The notes beneath the pieces were generated by a model. It saw nothing but the letters and a program-made list of their open reading frames with translations, did no database searches and was not told the DNA's origin. The position numbers and the translations under genes are program-made. Source: Comamonas testosteroni TK102 (lineage in GTDB: Bacteria; Pseudomonadota; Gammaproteobacteria; Burkholderiales; Burkholderiaceae_C). From it: 64,000 nt of DNA. The stretch is from the NCBI RefSeq assembly GCF_000739375.1, contig NZ_CP006704.1, positions 1,550,001-1,614,000 on the forward strand. The letters run 5' to 3'. Shown here piece after piece: positions 43,642-53,107 of this stretch (position 1 is its first letter; each line of letters begins with the position of its first letter).

Positions 43642-44816
43642 AGATGCAGGAATCGGAAATCAACGAGGCCTTTCGCGCCGAGGTGCGTGAATGGATGGCG
43701 CAGCATCTGACAGGGCGCTTCGCGCCGCTCAAGCACGCCAGCGGCCTGGGCGCCGAAGGCTATGACGCGCAGCTGGCCAAGGAATGGGAGCAGGAACTGG
43801 CCAAGGGCGGCTGGACCGGTCTGGGCTGGGAGACTCGGTACGGCGGCCGCAATGCGCCGCTGGCCCAGCAAGTCATTTTTCACGAGGAATATGTGCGCTG
43901 CGGCGGCCCGGGCCGTATCGGCCATATCGGAGAGACCCTGCTGGCCCCCACGCTGATGGCTTTCGGCACGCCCGAGCAGAAACAGCGTTTCCTGCCTGGC
44001 ATTCTGGCCGGCACCGACTATTGGGCTCAGGGCTACTCCGAGCCCGGCGCGGGCTCCGACCTGGCCGGCATCCGCACCAGGGCCTGCCGTGATGCGGACA
44101 CGGGTGAATGGGTGATCCACGGCCAGAAGGTCTGGACCTCCTGGGCGCATGAATCCGAATGGGTGTTTGTGCTGGCCCGCACCGACGAGGCCGCAGGCAG
44201 CGCAGCCAGCGCGCGCCACGCCGGCATGGTGCTGCTGCTGGTGCCCCTCAGGCAGCCGGGCGTGGAAGTGCGCCCGATTCGCCAGATCACCGGCACCTCG
44301 GAGTTCAACGAAGTCTTCTTCGACGGCGCACGCACCGAGGGCGGTCTGCATCTGGGCCCCGTGGGCGACGGCTGGAAGGTCGCCATGTACTTGCTGGGCT
44401 GCGAGCGCGGTGCGTCAACGCTGGGCCAGCAGGCGCATTTCCGCCATGAGCTGGATCTGATCGTCGCTCTGGCCAGACGCAATGGAGCGGCACAGGACCC
44501 GCTGTTGCGCCAGCGCCTGGCCAAGGCCGATATGGGGCTGCAGACCCTGCGCGCCCATGCGCTGCGCTCCAGCGACGAGAACACGTCGTTTCGCGTGGCC
44601 TCGGTCTCCAAGTACGCCTGGTCCAACTGGCACCGCGATCTGGGCGAGCTGGCCATGGATGTGCTCGGCGAGCAGGGCGGGTTGGTGCTCAGGGACCCGG
44701 CACTGGCCGCGCTGCAGCAACTGTGGCTGGTCAGCCGTGCAGACACCATCTATGCCGGCACCAACGAGATTCAGATGAACCTCATGGCCGAGCGCGCACT
44801 GGGCATGCCGCGCTGA
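43638..44816 (+). CDS. FadE30-like acyl-CoA dehydrogenase
   Basis: A 392-residue ACAD with full FAD motif (WAQGYSEPGAGSDLAGI), NGQ-like HGQKVWTSWAHESEWVFVLART, ITGTSEFNEVFFD, ERGASTLGQQ and NWHRDLGELAMDVLGEQ. These match my recollection of FadE30, the HIP-CoA dehydrogenase of the KstR2 regulon, which in mycobacteria is next to ipdF, as here. The start is in an ATGA overlap with the ACAD gene before it, so the two are cotranslated and may form a complex. Confidence 0.88.
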   Translation: MKMQESEINEAFRAEVREWMAQHLTGRFAPLKHASGLGAEGYDAQLAKEWEQELAKGGWTGLGWETRYGGRNAPLAQQVIFHEEYVRCGGPGRIGHIGETLLAPTLMAFGTPEQKQRFLPGILAGTDYWAQGYSEPGAGSDLAGIRTRACRDADTGEWVIHGQKVWTSWAHESEWVFVLARTDEAAGSAASARHAGMVLLLVPLRQPGVEVRPIRQITGTSEFNEVFFDGARTEGGLHLGPVGDGWKVAMYLLGCERGASTLGQQAHFRHELDLIVALARRNGAAQDPLLRQRLAKADMGLQTLRAHALRSSDENTSFRVASVSKYAWSNWHRDLGELAMDVLGEQGGLVLRDPALAALQQLWLVSRADTIYAGTNEIQMNLMAERALGMPR

Positions 44817-44969
44817 TCGGGCGCATCGGGCGCGTCCGCCCTTGCGCCAGAGGAGCTGGCAGATGCTCTGCCCGGCCCGGACAGAGATGCTGCGAACCCC
44901 GGGTTTGCCCGGTGGTTGGCCGCATCTTCTGCTTTGAAATGTCCATGCGGCGACATTAGGGAATGACCT

Positions 44970-44987
44970 ATCGTCCAAAGTGACGAT
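44970..44987 (+). promoter_or_regulatory. Proposed steroid-regulon operator, copy 3 (perfect dyad)
   Basis: ATCGTC-CAAAGT-GACGAT is a perfect 6+6 inverted repeat with 6-bp spacer, 53 bp upstream of ipdF. Sites at 27340 and 30899 keep the spacing and right arm (TTAGTC-N6-GACGAT). Shows that ipdF starts a separate transcription unit. Confidence 0.72.
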
Positions 44988-45040
44988 GCTGCAGCGCAGC
45001 GGCGACCGGAAGATCTAGGCAACAACCTTCTGAATGCAAA

Positions 45041-45826
45041 ATGATTAGCGCTCCCTCCTACGTTGCTGCCCACGGTCTGCTTAAAGACAAAACTGTGCTC
45101 GTTACCGCTGCTGCTGGCGCCGGTATTGGCTTTTCCGCTGCAAAACGTGCAGCCGAAGAGGGCTGCAAGGCCTTGTTCATCTCCGATGTGCATGAGCGCC
45201 GGCTGGCCGAAGCCGTGGAGCAGATCAAAAAGGATACGGGTTTGACCCAGGTCTTCGCCAAGCTCTGCGACGTGAGCCGGGAAGATCAGGTTCAGGCACT
45301 GATTGCCGAAGCCGACAGCGCCATGGGCGGCATCGATGTGCTGATCAATAACGCGGGTCTGGGCACCAGCTGCAAGGTCGTCGACATGAGCGACGACGAG
45401 TGGAGCAAGGTCATCGACATCACCCTGACCGGCGCCTTCCGCATGACGCGCGCAGCGCTCAAGCTCATGCAGCCGCGCGGCAAGGGCGTGATCGTCAACA
45501 ATGCCTCGGTGCTGGGCTGGCGAGCCCAGACCGAGCAGGCGCATTACGCGGCCGCCAAGGCCGGCGTGATGGCGTTCACGCGCTGCTCGGCGCTGGAAGC
45601 GGCTGAATTCGGCATCCGCATCAACGCCGTGGCGCCATCCATCGCCATTCACGCCTTCCTCAAGAAGTCCGCCTCCGAGGAATTGCTGGCCAAGCTCTCC
45701 GAGAAGGAAGCCTTCGGCCGTGGTGCCGAGCCCTGGGAAGTGGCCAATGTGATGATCTTCCTGGCCAGCGACTACTCCTCGTACATGACGGGCGAGGTCG
45801 TGTCCGTGAGCTCGCAGAGGGCCTGA
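45041..45826 (+). CDS. ipdF: IpdF-like 5-hydroxy-HIP-CoA dehydrogenase (SDR)
   Basis: A 261-residue SDR with TAAAGAGIGFSAAKRA, DVHERRLAEA, INNAGLG and HYAAAK. Segments such as NNASVLGWRAQ, AGVMAFTRCSALEAAE and RGAEPWEVANVMIFLASDYS closely match what I recall of mycobacterial IpdF (Rv3559c), which oxidises 5-hydroxy-HIP-CoA to HIP-CoA. Head of the ipdF-maoC-thiolase unit behind its own operator. The gene order FadE30-like then ipdF matches the actinobacterial neighbourhood. Confidence 0.9.
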   Translation: MISAPSYVAAHGLLKDKTVLVTAAAGAGIGFSAAKRAAEEGCKALFISDVHERRLAEAVEQIKKDTGLTQVFAKLCDVSREDQVQALIAEADSAMGGIDVLINNAGLGTSCKVVDMSDDEWSKVIDITLTGAFRMTRAALKLMQPRGKGVIVNNASVLGWRAQTEQAHYAAAKAGVMAFTRCSALEAAEFGIRINAVAPSIAIHAFLKKSASEELLAKLSEKEAFGRGAEPWEVANVMIFLASDYSSYMTGEVVSVSSQRA

Positions 45827-45828
45827 GC

Positions 45829-46314
45829 ATGAACGCAGTCGCAGACAAGATGCTGTTTGACTCGGCGGCCTCGGTGCTGGCCTCGGTGGGCCGTCAGCTG
45901 GGCGATACCGAGTGGATGCAGATCAGCCAGCAGCGCATCAACCAGTTTGCCGATGCCACGGGCGATCACCAGTGGATTCATGTGGACCCCGAGCGGGCCG
46001 GCAGCGGCCCGTTCGGCGCCTGCGTGGCCCATGGCTATCTGACGCTGTCGCTGGCCAATCTGTTTCTCCCCCAGCTGGTCAGCTATCAGGGGCTGAAGAT
46101 GGGCGTCAACTATGGCTGCGAGAAGGTGCGCTTTCCGGCACCGGTGCTGGTCGACAGCTGGGTGCGTGGCAGCGGCGAGGTGGTGGCGGCGACGCCGATC
46201 GGGGAAGACGGCGTACAGGTCACCATCCGCATCAGCGTACAGGTCAGGAATCAGGACAAACCCGGCTGCGTGGTCGAAACCATCAGCAGGCTGTTCTTTA
46301 TCCAGGAAAATTGA
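45829..46314 (+). CDS. MaoC-like (R)-enoyl-CoA hydratase
   Basis: A 161-residue single hot-dog protein with the MaoC catalytic pattern [18 protein letters not shown] (Asp and His) and [18 protein letters not shown]. It would hydrate a trans-2-enoyl-CoA to the (3R)-hydroxy product, fitting the MFE-2-like SDR at 41557. Starts two bases after the ipdF stop. Confidence 0.88.
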   Translation: MNAVADKMLFDSAASVLASVGRQLGDTEWMQISQQRINQFADATGDHQWIHVDPERAGSGPFGACVAHGYLTLSLANLFLPQLVSYQGLKMGVNYGCEKVRFPAPVLVDSWVRGSGEVVAATPIGEDGVQVTIRISVQVRNQDKPGCVVETISRLFFIQEN

Positions 46315-46450
46315 GTGTGTGCAAGCGCCTGCTCCCGCAGACGGTTGCATTTTTTGTGAAGAGGCACGAGCCGCCGACAGAGTGGCCGGCCTCGATAGGG
46401 CAGCAAGCACTGCCCAGGGCGCGACGACAAGAAAGTTAGGAGACAAAGAC

Positions 46451-47653
46451 ATGAAAGACGCAGTCATCGTTTCGACGGCACGTACCCCCATTGGCAAGGC
46501 TTATCGTGGAGCCTTCAACGACACCGAGGCTCCGGTGCTGGGCGGACACGTGATTCGTGCAGCGCTCAACAAGGCGAACGTGGCCGGTGCCGATGTGGAT
46601 GATGTCATTTTGGGCATTGCCGCGCAGCAGGGCACGCAGGGCTACAACCTCGGGCGCCTGTGCGGCTATACGGCCGGCCTGCCGGAATCCGTGGGCGGCA
46701 TGGTGATCGATCGCATGTGCGCATCGGGCCTGATGAGCATTGCCACGGCAGCCAAGGGCATCATGACCGGCGAGATGAATATCGCCGTGGCCGGTGGCCT
46801 GGAGTCCATCTCCCTGGTGCAGAACAAGTACAAGAACGCCTACCGTGCCCAGTCCAAGGCAGTGCTGGCCGCAGAGCCCACGGCTTACATCCAGATGATT
46901 GAGACGGCCGAGCTGGTCAGCCAGCGCTACGGCATCAGCCGCGAAGCCCAGGACGAGTACTCGCTGCGCAGCCAGCAGCGCGTGGCTGCGGCGCAGGACA
47001 AGGGCGTGTTCGACGACGAAATCGTGCCGCTGACCACCGTCAAGCAGTTGTTCGACAAGGAAGGCAATGTCACCGGCAGCGAGGAAGTGACGCTGACCCG
47101 CGACGAGGGCAACCGTGCCGACACCACGCTGGAGAGTCTGGCCAAGCTCAAGCCTGTCTGGAAGAACGGCCAGTGGGTGCCAGAAGGCCGGTTCATCACG
47201 GCCGGCAATGCCTCCCAGCTGTCCGACGGTGCCAGTGCCTGCGTGCTCATGAGCGCCGACGAGGCCCGCAACCGCGGTCTCGCGCCTCTTGGCACCTACC
47301 GCGGCGTTGCCGTGGCGGGCTGCCGCGCCGATGAAATGGGCATCGGCCCTGTTTATGCCATCCCCAAGCTGCTCAAGCAGCATGGCCTGACCATGGGCGA
47401 TATCGGTCTGTGGGAAATCAACGAAGCGTTCGCCTGCCAGGTGATCTACAGCCGCGACCAGCTGGGCATTCCCGATGAGCGCCTGAACGTCAATGGCGGC
47501 GCGATCTCCATCGGCCACCCCTTCGGCATGTCGGGCGCCCGTCTGGTCGGTCATGCCCTGCTCGAAGGCCGCCGCCGTGGCGTGCGGTTTGTGGTGGTGA
47601 GCATGTGTATTGGCGGCGGCATGGGCGCTGCCGGCCTGTTTGAGCTGAACTGA
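46451..47653 (+). CDS. Acetyl-CoA acyltransferase (thiolase)
   Basis: A 400-residue thiolase with nucleophilic Cys in [43 protein letters not shown] and the second Cys in [17 protein letters not shown]. It differs from the FadA6-like thiolase at 38673, so the cluster has two thiolases for different rounds of side-chain or ring beta-oxidation. ATG 46451 follows AGGAGA. The 136-bp gap after maoC has no terminator. Confidence 0.9.
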   Translation: MKDAVIVSTARTPIGKAYRGAFNDTEAPVLGGHVIRAALNKANVAGADVDDVILGIAAQQGTQGYNLGRLCGYTAGLPESVGGMVIDRMCASGLMSIATAAKGIMTGEMNIAVAGGLESISLVQNKYKNAYRAQSKAVLAAEPTAYIQMIETAELVSQRYGISREAQDEYSLRSQQRVAAAQDKGVFDDEIVPLTTVKQLFDKEGNVTGSEEVTLTRDEGNRADTTLESLAKLKPVWKNGQWVPEGRFITAGNASQLSDGASACVLMSADEARNRGLAPLGTYRGVAVAGCRADEMGIGPVYAIPKLLKQHGLTMGDIGLWEINEAFACQVIYSRDQLGIPDERLNVNGGAISIGHPFGMSGARLVGHALLEGRRRGVRFVVVSMCIGGGMGAAGLFELN

Positions 47654-47689
47654 CCTGTCTGCAAGCAATCTTCAACCCAGGAGTTGAAC

Positions 47690-48937
47690 ATGATGGACAG
47701 CGCCTTCGCCAAGATGGGTTTCTCCACCTACACGCCAAGCTCCATTGCCTGCGTGATCAAGGATGTGCCCGTATTCGACACCCCGGCTCCGGTGCGCGCA
47801 CCGGCCGATACGCCATTCGTGAGCGCCGAGCAGTTCAGTGCGCTGATCAGCCAGCTCTATGAAGCGGCCATGGACCCGGAAGGCTGGAAGCCTTTTCTGG
47901 AGACCCTGCGTCTGCAGCTGGGCGGCAATTACGCCTCGCTGATCGTGCGTCCCGGATCGGCTGACGATGTGGGCCTGATCGTCTCGGCCGCGGGCGATCG
48001 CCGCGATCTGATGCCGAACTGCCCCAAGATCAGCATGAGTCCGTTTCGCAGCATGCCTACCGACCGTATCGTGACGGTGGGTGACGTGATGCCCGAGTCC
48101 GAGTGGCGCGCCTCGAGCTACTACAACGACTGGTGCAAGCAGCTGCAGGTCTTTCATGTGATGGCTGCCGACATCGTCACCAAGGACAGCTGCGTCTACG
48201 GACTGCGCGTCACGCGGCCCGAAGGGGCCCCGGCTTTCAACAAGCAGGAGCGTGCCTTCGGCTCCATGATGCTGCCGCATATCAAGCGCGCGTTGAATCT
48301 GCATCTCTCGGTGAACCAGGATCGCCAGGTCATCTCGCTCTACAGCAAGGCCACGGCCCAGCTGATGGTGGGCGTGGTCATCCTCGACCAGAACGGCAAT
48401 GTGCTGGAGTGCAATCCTGCCGCTGCCAGCATCCTGGACATGCAGGACGGCCTGAAGATCTCCGGCGGCATGCTGGAGGCCAACTACGCCAACGACAACC
48501 GCAAGCTGCAGCGCCTGATCAAGGACGCGCTGATGCACACCCAGGTCTCGCGTCTGTCGATGACCGAAGGCATGTCGGTCAGCCGCCAGTCGGGCCAGCT
48601 CAACTGGGGCGTGGTGGTGCAGAGCATCTCGCCCGACGAGTGGACCGAAGGCAAGCAGCGCCCCAGCGTCGCCGTCTTTGTACGCGACACAGGCGGCAAG
48701 GCCGACCCACCCGTGAAGCTGGCCCAGCAGCTGTTCCAGCTGACGCCGGCAGAGACCTCGCTGGCCATCCAGCTGGCCAACGGCCTGTCGCTGGAAGAGG
48801 CCGCTGAAGCGCTCAATATCCGCCGCAACACGGCGCGAGCCCATCTGCGCTCCATCTTCTCCAAGACGGGCGTGCGCCGCCAGACCGAGCTGGTGCGAAT
48901 CTTCCTCAACAGCGTGGCCTGGCTGGGCAACAAGTAG
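47690..48937 (+). CDS. teiR: LuxR-family steroid-responsive activator
   Basis: A 415-residue protein with a C-terminal LuxR helix-turn-helix (LTPAETSLAIQLANGLSLEE, AEALNIRRNTARAHLRSIFS) and an N-terminal PAS-like half (VGVVILDQNGNVLECNPAAASIL); no autoinducer or phosphoacceptor domain is seen. Its place at the end of the tesB cluster and its layout match TeiR/TesR of C. testosteroni, needed to induce steroid genes. ATG 47690 follows AGGAG by 6 bp; the published TeiR is slightly shorter as I recall, so the start may be internal. Confidence 0.9.
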   Translation: MMDSAFAKMGFSTYTPSSIACVIKDVPVFDTPAPVRAPADTPFVSAEQFSALISQLYEAAMDPEGWKPFLETLRLQLGGNYASLIVRPGSADDVGLIVSAAGDRRDLMPNCPKISMSPFRSMPTDRIVTVGDVMPESEWRASSYYNDWCKQLQVFHVMAADIVTKDSCVYGLRVTRPEGAPAFNKQERAFGSMMLPHIKRALNLHLSVNQDRQVISLYSKATAQLMVGVVILDQNGNVLECNPAAASILDMQDGLKISGGMLEANYANDNRKLQRLIKDALMHTQVSRLSMTEGMSVSRQSGQLNWGVVVQSISPDEWTEGKQRPSVAVFVRDTGGKADPPVKLAQQLFQLTPAETSLAIQLANGLSLEEAAEALNIRRNTARAHLRSIFSKTGVRRQTELVRIFLNSVAWLGNK

Positions 48938-48950
48938 GAACGGTCGACAT

Positions 48951-48984
48951 CAACAGAAAGCGGGCTCAGGCCCGTTTTCTGTTG
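48951..48984. terminator. Terminator after teiR
   Basis: CAACAGAAA-g-CGGGC-TCAG-GCCCG-t-TTTCTGTTG is a long near-perfect hairpin; its U-rich 3' arm serves plus-strand termination and the A-rich 5' arm would serve the other strand. It closes the steroid cluster. Confidence 0.8.
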
Positions 48985-49125
48985 TTGCAGCAGTTGCCGC
49001 ATGGCCTGCGGATGCAAATCGATCGCGGTGGATTGAAAGGACTGCCAGCAAGCGGCGCGCAGGCTTGGGTGACGGCCTTTCTTGTCTTGTCTGTTATCGT
49101 CCGGCAAGCAACTATCAGCCGCGCG

Positions 49126-50031
49126 ATGAAGTCAACCCCACCCCCTGCAAGACGCCTGGATGCCTATAGCCTGAGACTGTTTTCAGCAGTCGCAAGAACA
49201 GGCTCCATTGCGAGGGCGGCGGAACAGGAACACATCGCCTCATCGGCCCTGAGCCGCCGGATTGCCGATCTTGAACATTCTTTCGGAACCGCCCTGCTGG
49301 TCCGCTCCCCTCGGGGCGTGACATTGACCGATGCGGGCCGCATCGTTTTCGAGCGCGGCCTGCAGATCGACGATGAGCTGCAGGGCCTGATCCGGGAGGT
49401 ACAGGAGCATGGCGAAGAGGTGAGGGGAACGGTTCGCCTCTACGCCAATATGTCGGCAGTCATCGGTTTTCTGCCGGAGAAACTGTCCACGTTCAGGGCT
49501 CGCTTTGCGCATGTGCGGATATCGCTGCATGAGGCGGACACCCGCGAGGTCATCAGAGCCTGTCTCGATGATCGCGCCGATGTGGGCTTGGGTGTGGCCG
49601 TCAATGTTCCGACCGGGGTCGACTCCTGGTATTTCGCCTCGGATCCCCTGCATGTCGTCCTTCCAAGAGGGCATTGTCTGGAAGATTCCGAGGCCATCGA
49701 TTTCTCGAAGGTGCTGGAGTTTCCTCTCATCGGGGTGCACCAGGGGGGCGCGTTGGACAGGCTGCTCCACGAGCGCGCGCAAGCCTTGCAGATGCGGTTC
49801 ACGCCCGAGGTGTCCCTGAGCAGCTTCGATGCCGTGTGCCGGATGGTGGAGGCAGGCCTGGGCATTGCCGTGATTCCCCAAAGTGCCACGTCGGCCTATG
49901 CGGGGACGGCCGGTTTCATACGACGACCCTTGTCAGAACCCTGGGCCATGCGCGAACTGCGCCTGTATGCCTTGCGGCGTCAGCCACAGCTTCGGTCGAC
50001 CCAGGCTTTGATGGACGTGCTTTCGGGGTAA
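49126..50031 (+). CDS. LysR-family regulator
   Basis: A 301-residue LysR protein (LDAYSLRLFSAVARTGSIARAA, HIASSALSRRIADLEHSFGT) with the usual effector domain. Its TGSIARAA and RSPRGVTLTDAG patterns are typical. It lies 80 bp upstream of the aconitase-like gene and on the same strand, so it probably controls the Bug/dehydratase/aldolase unit, though LysR genes are more often divergent. The inducer is unknown. Confidence 0.88.
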   Translation: MKSTPPPARRLDAYSLRLFSAVARTGSIARAAEQEHIASSALSRRIADLEHSFGTALLVRSPRGVTLTDAGRIVFERGLQIDDELQGLIREVQEHGEEVRGTVRLYANMSAVIGFLPEKLSTFRARFAHVRISLHEADTREVIRACLDDRADVGLGVAVNVPTGVDSWYFASDPLHVVLPRGHCLEDSEAIDFSKVLEFPLIGVHQGGALDRLLHERAQALQMRFTPEVSLSSFDAVCRMVEAGLGIAVIPQSATSAYAGTAGFIRRPLSEPWAMRELRLYALRRQPQLRSTQALMDVLSG

Positions 50032-50110
50032 TTCCGGTCGCCGAATTTTGCGCGACCCCCCGTGCTGTCTTGGCGCTACCCGCTGATCTGCCATCGTTCG
50101 ATGATGGCGC

Positions 50111-52090
50111 ATGCAAACCCAACTCCATCCAGCAGCCCGCTTTTCGCCACGCATCCTCTACCTCAGCCAATGCCCGGCAACGGTGAAAAAAGCACTTGGC
50201 GGTCAGCCGGTTCGGCTGGCCGATGCGCTGCCTCTGCGCGACGATGTGTCCACGGACGAGATCACACCGATCGCGATTCTCACGCACTTCGACGACGAAC
50301 TGGGGCGCTATCCCTATACGGGGTTCAAGACCCAGGGTGAGCAGCCCGTGGCAGTCGATGCCATGCGGGACAGCCGGATACAGGTCGTCGTGGCGGGACG
50401 GCGCTATGGCAAGGGCTCTTCCCGCGAGCATAGCCCGGCCGCCGAAAAGCTCGCGGGGGTACGCCTGGTGATCGCCGAGAGCTTTGAGCGCATCTACAGG
50501 CAGAACGCCGACAACATCGGACTCATCACTTCCACGGATTTCAGCCTGATTGCCAGGATCGAAGCCGGCGAAGATATCTGCTGGCAAGAGCTGGTCGAGG
50601 GGCGGGATGTGCTTGCCGCCGCGATTCTCCGGGAGGGCGGTCTGCTGCCGTTCGGCCGCTCGCATCTGGGACAGATCTCCGCAGCGCCTGAGATCGCCGG
50701 CAGGCCGCGCACCCTGTTCGAGAAGATCGTGGCCAGGCACGCCCTGACCACAGGCGTGACGGTGGCCGATCCTGCGCCCGGCGATGGCGCCTTTGTGCGG
50801 GCCGACTGGCGTTTCATTCACGAGTACTACACCGGCATGGCGGCGCACATGCTTCACGCCGCGTTCGACCGGCCGCTTCATCTGAGTGACCCTGGCTCCA
50901 TCCTCGTCTTCGAGGATCACACTTCCTGCGTGGAGGAAAGCCCGACGCATGTCAGGGAGGGTCTGATTCCCAAAGTCCATCGCATGGTGCGGGCGCAGCG
51001 CGACTTTGCCGGCGAGTACGGCCTGCTCACCCACCGGACGCTGACCGAGCTGGAGGCCAGGAGCGACGACGGGCGCAACGTCGCCGGTATTTCACACGCC
51101 ATGATGGCCGAGTGCTATGCCCTGCCCGGGCAACTGGTCGTGGGCACGGACTCCCACACTCCCCATAGCGGTGCTCTGGGCTGTGTCGCGTTCGGGATAG
51201 GCACCACCGATATGGCGAATGCCTTCGTCACGGGGGCCGTGCGCCTGACGGTCCCTGAGAGCCTGCGCATCGTCCTTGATGGCGAACTCTCGGCGAATGT
51301 GACGGCCAAGGACGTGGTGCTGCATCTGCTGGCGCAGCCCTACATCCGCGCGGGTGGCGGCGTCGGAAAAGTCTTTGAATTCACGGGGGCTGCCATCGCG
51401 CGGATGAGCACCGACGAGCGTGCCACCCTCACCAATATGAGCGCCGAGCTGGGCGGTTTCACGGGGATTGTGGCGCCGGACGCAGAGACCGTGCGATTCC
51501 TGCTCGAGCGGCGCGCAATACGCTTCGTGATCGAGGACTGGATGCACAGCGATCCCGATGCGAGCTATGCACGGACCATCCGGATCGACTGTTCCGAAGT
51601 GCCGGTCATGGTTGCCTCGCCGGGGGACCCCGGCAATGGCCGACCTCTGGCTGCGATCGGGCGGAAAGTGCGAATCGACATTGCTTACGGAGGCTCCTGC
51701 ACGGCCGGAAAGCGCGAGGACTTCGAGCGCTACCACGAGGTGCTGCAATGGGCTGCCGACCGAGGCCTGCGCGTGGCTGCCGGTGTCGATCTATTCCTGC
51801 AGTTCGGCACGACAGCGGTCCGGGATCATTGCCTGGCGGCCGGCTATCTCGAGGCATTCGAGCGGGTGGGAGCGCGGATTCTTCAGCCTTCCTGCGGGGC
51901 ATGCGGCAACTGCGGTCCCGGAGGCTCCATCCGGCCTGATCAGGTCACGGTCAGCGCCATCAATCGCAACTTTCCGGGCCGGGGAGGCCCGGGCAGCGTC
52001 TGGCTTGCAAGCCCCTCAACCGTCGCAGCCAGTGCAATCGCCGGAGAGCTGCTTTCTTTTGAAGAGCTCAGGCAACGCCACTCGACCTGA
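50111..52090 (+). CDS. Single-chain aconitase-family dehydratase with swivel domain first
   Basis: A 659-residue protein. Residues ~35-185 are a LeuD-like swivel domain (RYGKGSSREHSPAAEKLAG, LADALPLRDDVSTDEITPIAI); residues ~205-650 are a LeuC-like catalytic part with TDSHTPHSGALG, GGSCTAGKREDF and PSCGACGNCGPGG, supplying three Fe-S cysteines. In LeuCD, homoaconitase and AcnA the swivel is separate or C-terminal; swivel-first order is otherwise seen in AcnB, which is much longer and has an extra domain. The substrate is probably a hydroxy-di/tricarboxylate. The partners downstream (Bug receptor, RraA-like aldolase) suggest import, dehydration/hydration, then aldol cleavage. Confidence 0.85.
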   Translation: MQTQLHPAARFSPRILYLSQCPATVKKALGGQPVRLADALPLRDDVSTDEITPIAILTHFDDELGRYPYTGFKTQGEQPVAVDAMRDSRIQVVVAGRRYGKGSSREHSPAAEKLAGVRLVIAESFERIYRQNADNIGLITSTDFSLIARIEAGEDICWQELVEGRDVLAAAILREGGLLPFGRSHLGQISAAPEIAGRPRTLFEKIVARHALTTGVTVADPAPGDGAFVRADWRFIHEYYTGMAAHMLHAAFDRPLHLSDPGSILVFEDHTSCVEESPTHVREGLIPKVHRMVRAQRDFAGEYGLLTHRTLTELEARSDDGRNVAGISHAMMAECYALPGQLVVGTDSHTPHSGALGCVAFGIGTTDMANAFVTGAVRLTVPESLRIVLDGELSANVTAKDVVLHLLAQPYIRAGGGVGKVFEFTGAAIARMSTDERATLTNMSAELGGFTGIVAPDAETVRFLLERRAIRFVIEDWMHSDPDASYARTIRIDCSEVPVMVASPGDPGNGRPLAAIGRKVRIDIAYGGSCTAGKREDFERYHEVLQWAADRGLRVAAGVDLFLQFGTTAVRDHCLAAGYLEAFERVGARILQPSCGACGNCGPGGSIRPDQVTVSAINRNFPGRGGPGSVWLASPSTVAASAIAGELLSFEELRQRHST

Positions 52091-52123
52091 GCCCAATCGA
52101 CAGCCATAAAAAAGGAGACAACG

Positions 52124-53101
52124 ATGACAACCATTCCAGGCAAGCGCGGGCTCGCTTTGCTGCTCATCATGGCCTGCGCCTCTTTCGGCGCAAGCGCACA
52201 GCTGGCCGCGCCGGAAAAGCCCATCCGCATGGTGGTGCCGCTGACGGCTGGCTCCACGGTGGATGCCGTGGCACGCGCGCTGGGCCCCGGTCTGGGACGG
52301 ACAAGCGGCCATCCCGTCGTCGTCGAGAATGTGGCGGGAGCGGGGGGCATTCCGGGTACGGCACAGGTCGTCAAGGCTGCCAAGGACGGCCTGACCCTGG
52401 GCATGATCTCTTCCAACCACGTCATCAACCCCGGGATCTACAAGACCATCCCCTATGACAGTATCAGGGACATCACGCCGATTGCCGTGCTTGCCACCGT
52501 GCCGCTGGTGCTGGTCGTCAACCCCAAGCTGCCGGTCAGGAGCCTGCAGGCGTTGCGAGAGTACGCCAAGGCCCATCCAGGAGCCCTGAACTATGGATCG
52601 GCGGGCAATGGCAGCACGCTGCACCTGGCCAGCGAGCTGCTGATCTCCGAAACCGGCATCAGCATGAAGCATGTGCCTTACCGTGGCACCGCCCCTCTGA
52701 TCACGGATCTGATCGGCGGTCAGGTGCAGCTTGCCTTCGTCTCCGTCTCCCTGGTCGTGCCGCAGGTGAAGGCCGGGACGCTACGCGCACTCGCCGTCTC
52801 CACGACGGTCCGCTCGTCCGCTCTTGCCGAGGTTCCTACGATGGTGGAAGCCGGTGTTCCTGAATACAGCTTCGATGCCTGGATCGCCTTGATCGGGCCC
52901 GCAGGACTTGGCAAGCCACTGGTCAACCAGTATGCGGCCGCCGTGAAAACGGCAATGGGATCTGCGCAAGCGCAGGCCGCCATCGCCGGACAGGGGCTTC
53001 TGATGCTCGACAAGGGACCGGATGAAGCGCCTGCATTTTTCCAGTCTGAATTGATCAAGCACCAGAAGCTGGTAAAGCAATCCGGCGCCACCTTGGACTG
53101 A
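52124..53101 (+). CDS. Bug-family (TctC-like) periplasmic solute receptor
   Basis: A 325-residue precursor with signal peptide (KRGLALLLIMACASFGASAQ), then Bug patterns PEKPIRMVVPLTAGSTVD, VENVAGAGGIPG and NYGSAGNGSTLHLASE. 33 bp after the dehydratase gene and 6 bp before the RraA-like gene, so it is one operon. Probably delivers the carboxylate substrate of the pathway; no TctAB genes are adjacent. Confidence 0.88.
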   Translation: MTTIPGKRGLALLLIMACASFGASAQLAAPEKPIRMVVPLTAGSTVDAVARALGPGLGRTSGHPVVVENVAGAGGIPGTAQVVKAAKDGLTLGMISSNHVINPGIYKTIPYDSIRDITPIAVLATVPLVLVVNPKLPVRSLQALREYAKAHPGALNYGSAGNGSTLHLASELLISETGISMKHVPYRGTAPLITDLIGGQVQLAFVSVSLVVPQVKAGTLRALAVSTTVRSSALAEVPTMVEAGVPEYSFDAWIALIGPAGLGKPLVNQYAAAVKTAMGSAQAQAAIAGQGLLMLDKGPDEAPAFFQSELIKHQKLVKQSGATLD

Positions 53102-53107
53102 GGCAGC

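Noticed and set aside
49096..49101. ATCGTC upstream of the LysR gene at 49126
   Set aside because: Only one half-site; the partner GACGAT is absent at the required spacing, so it is not counted with the steroid operator.
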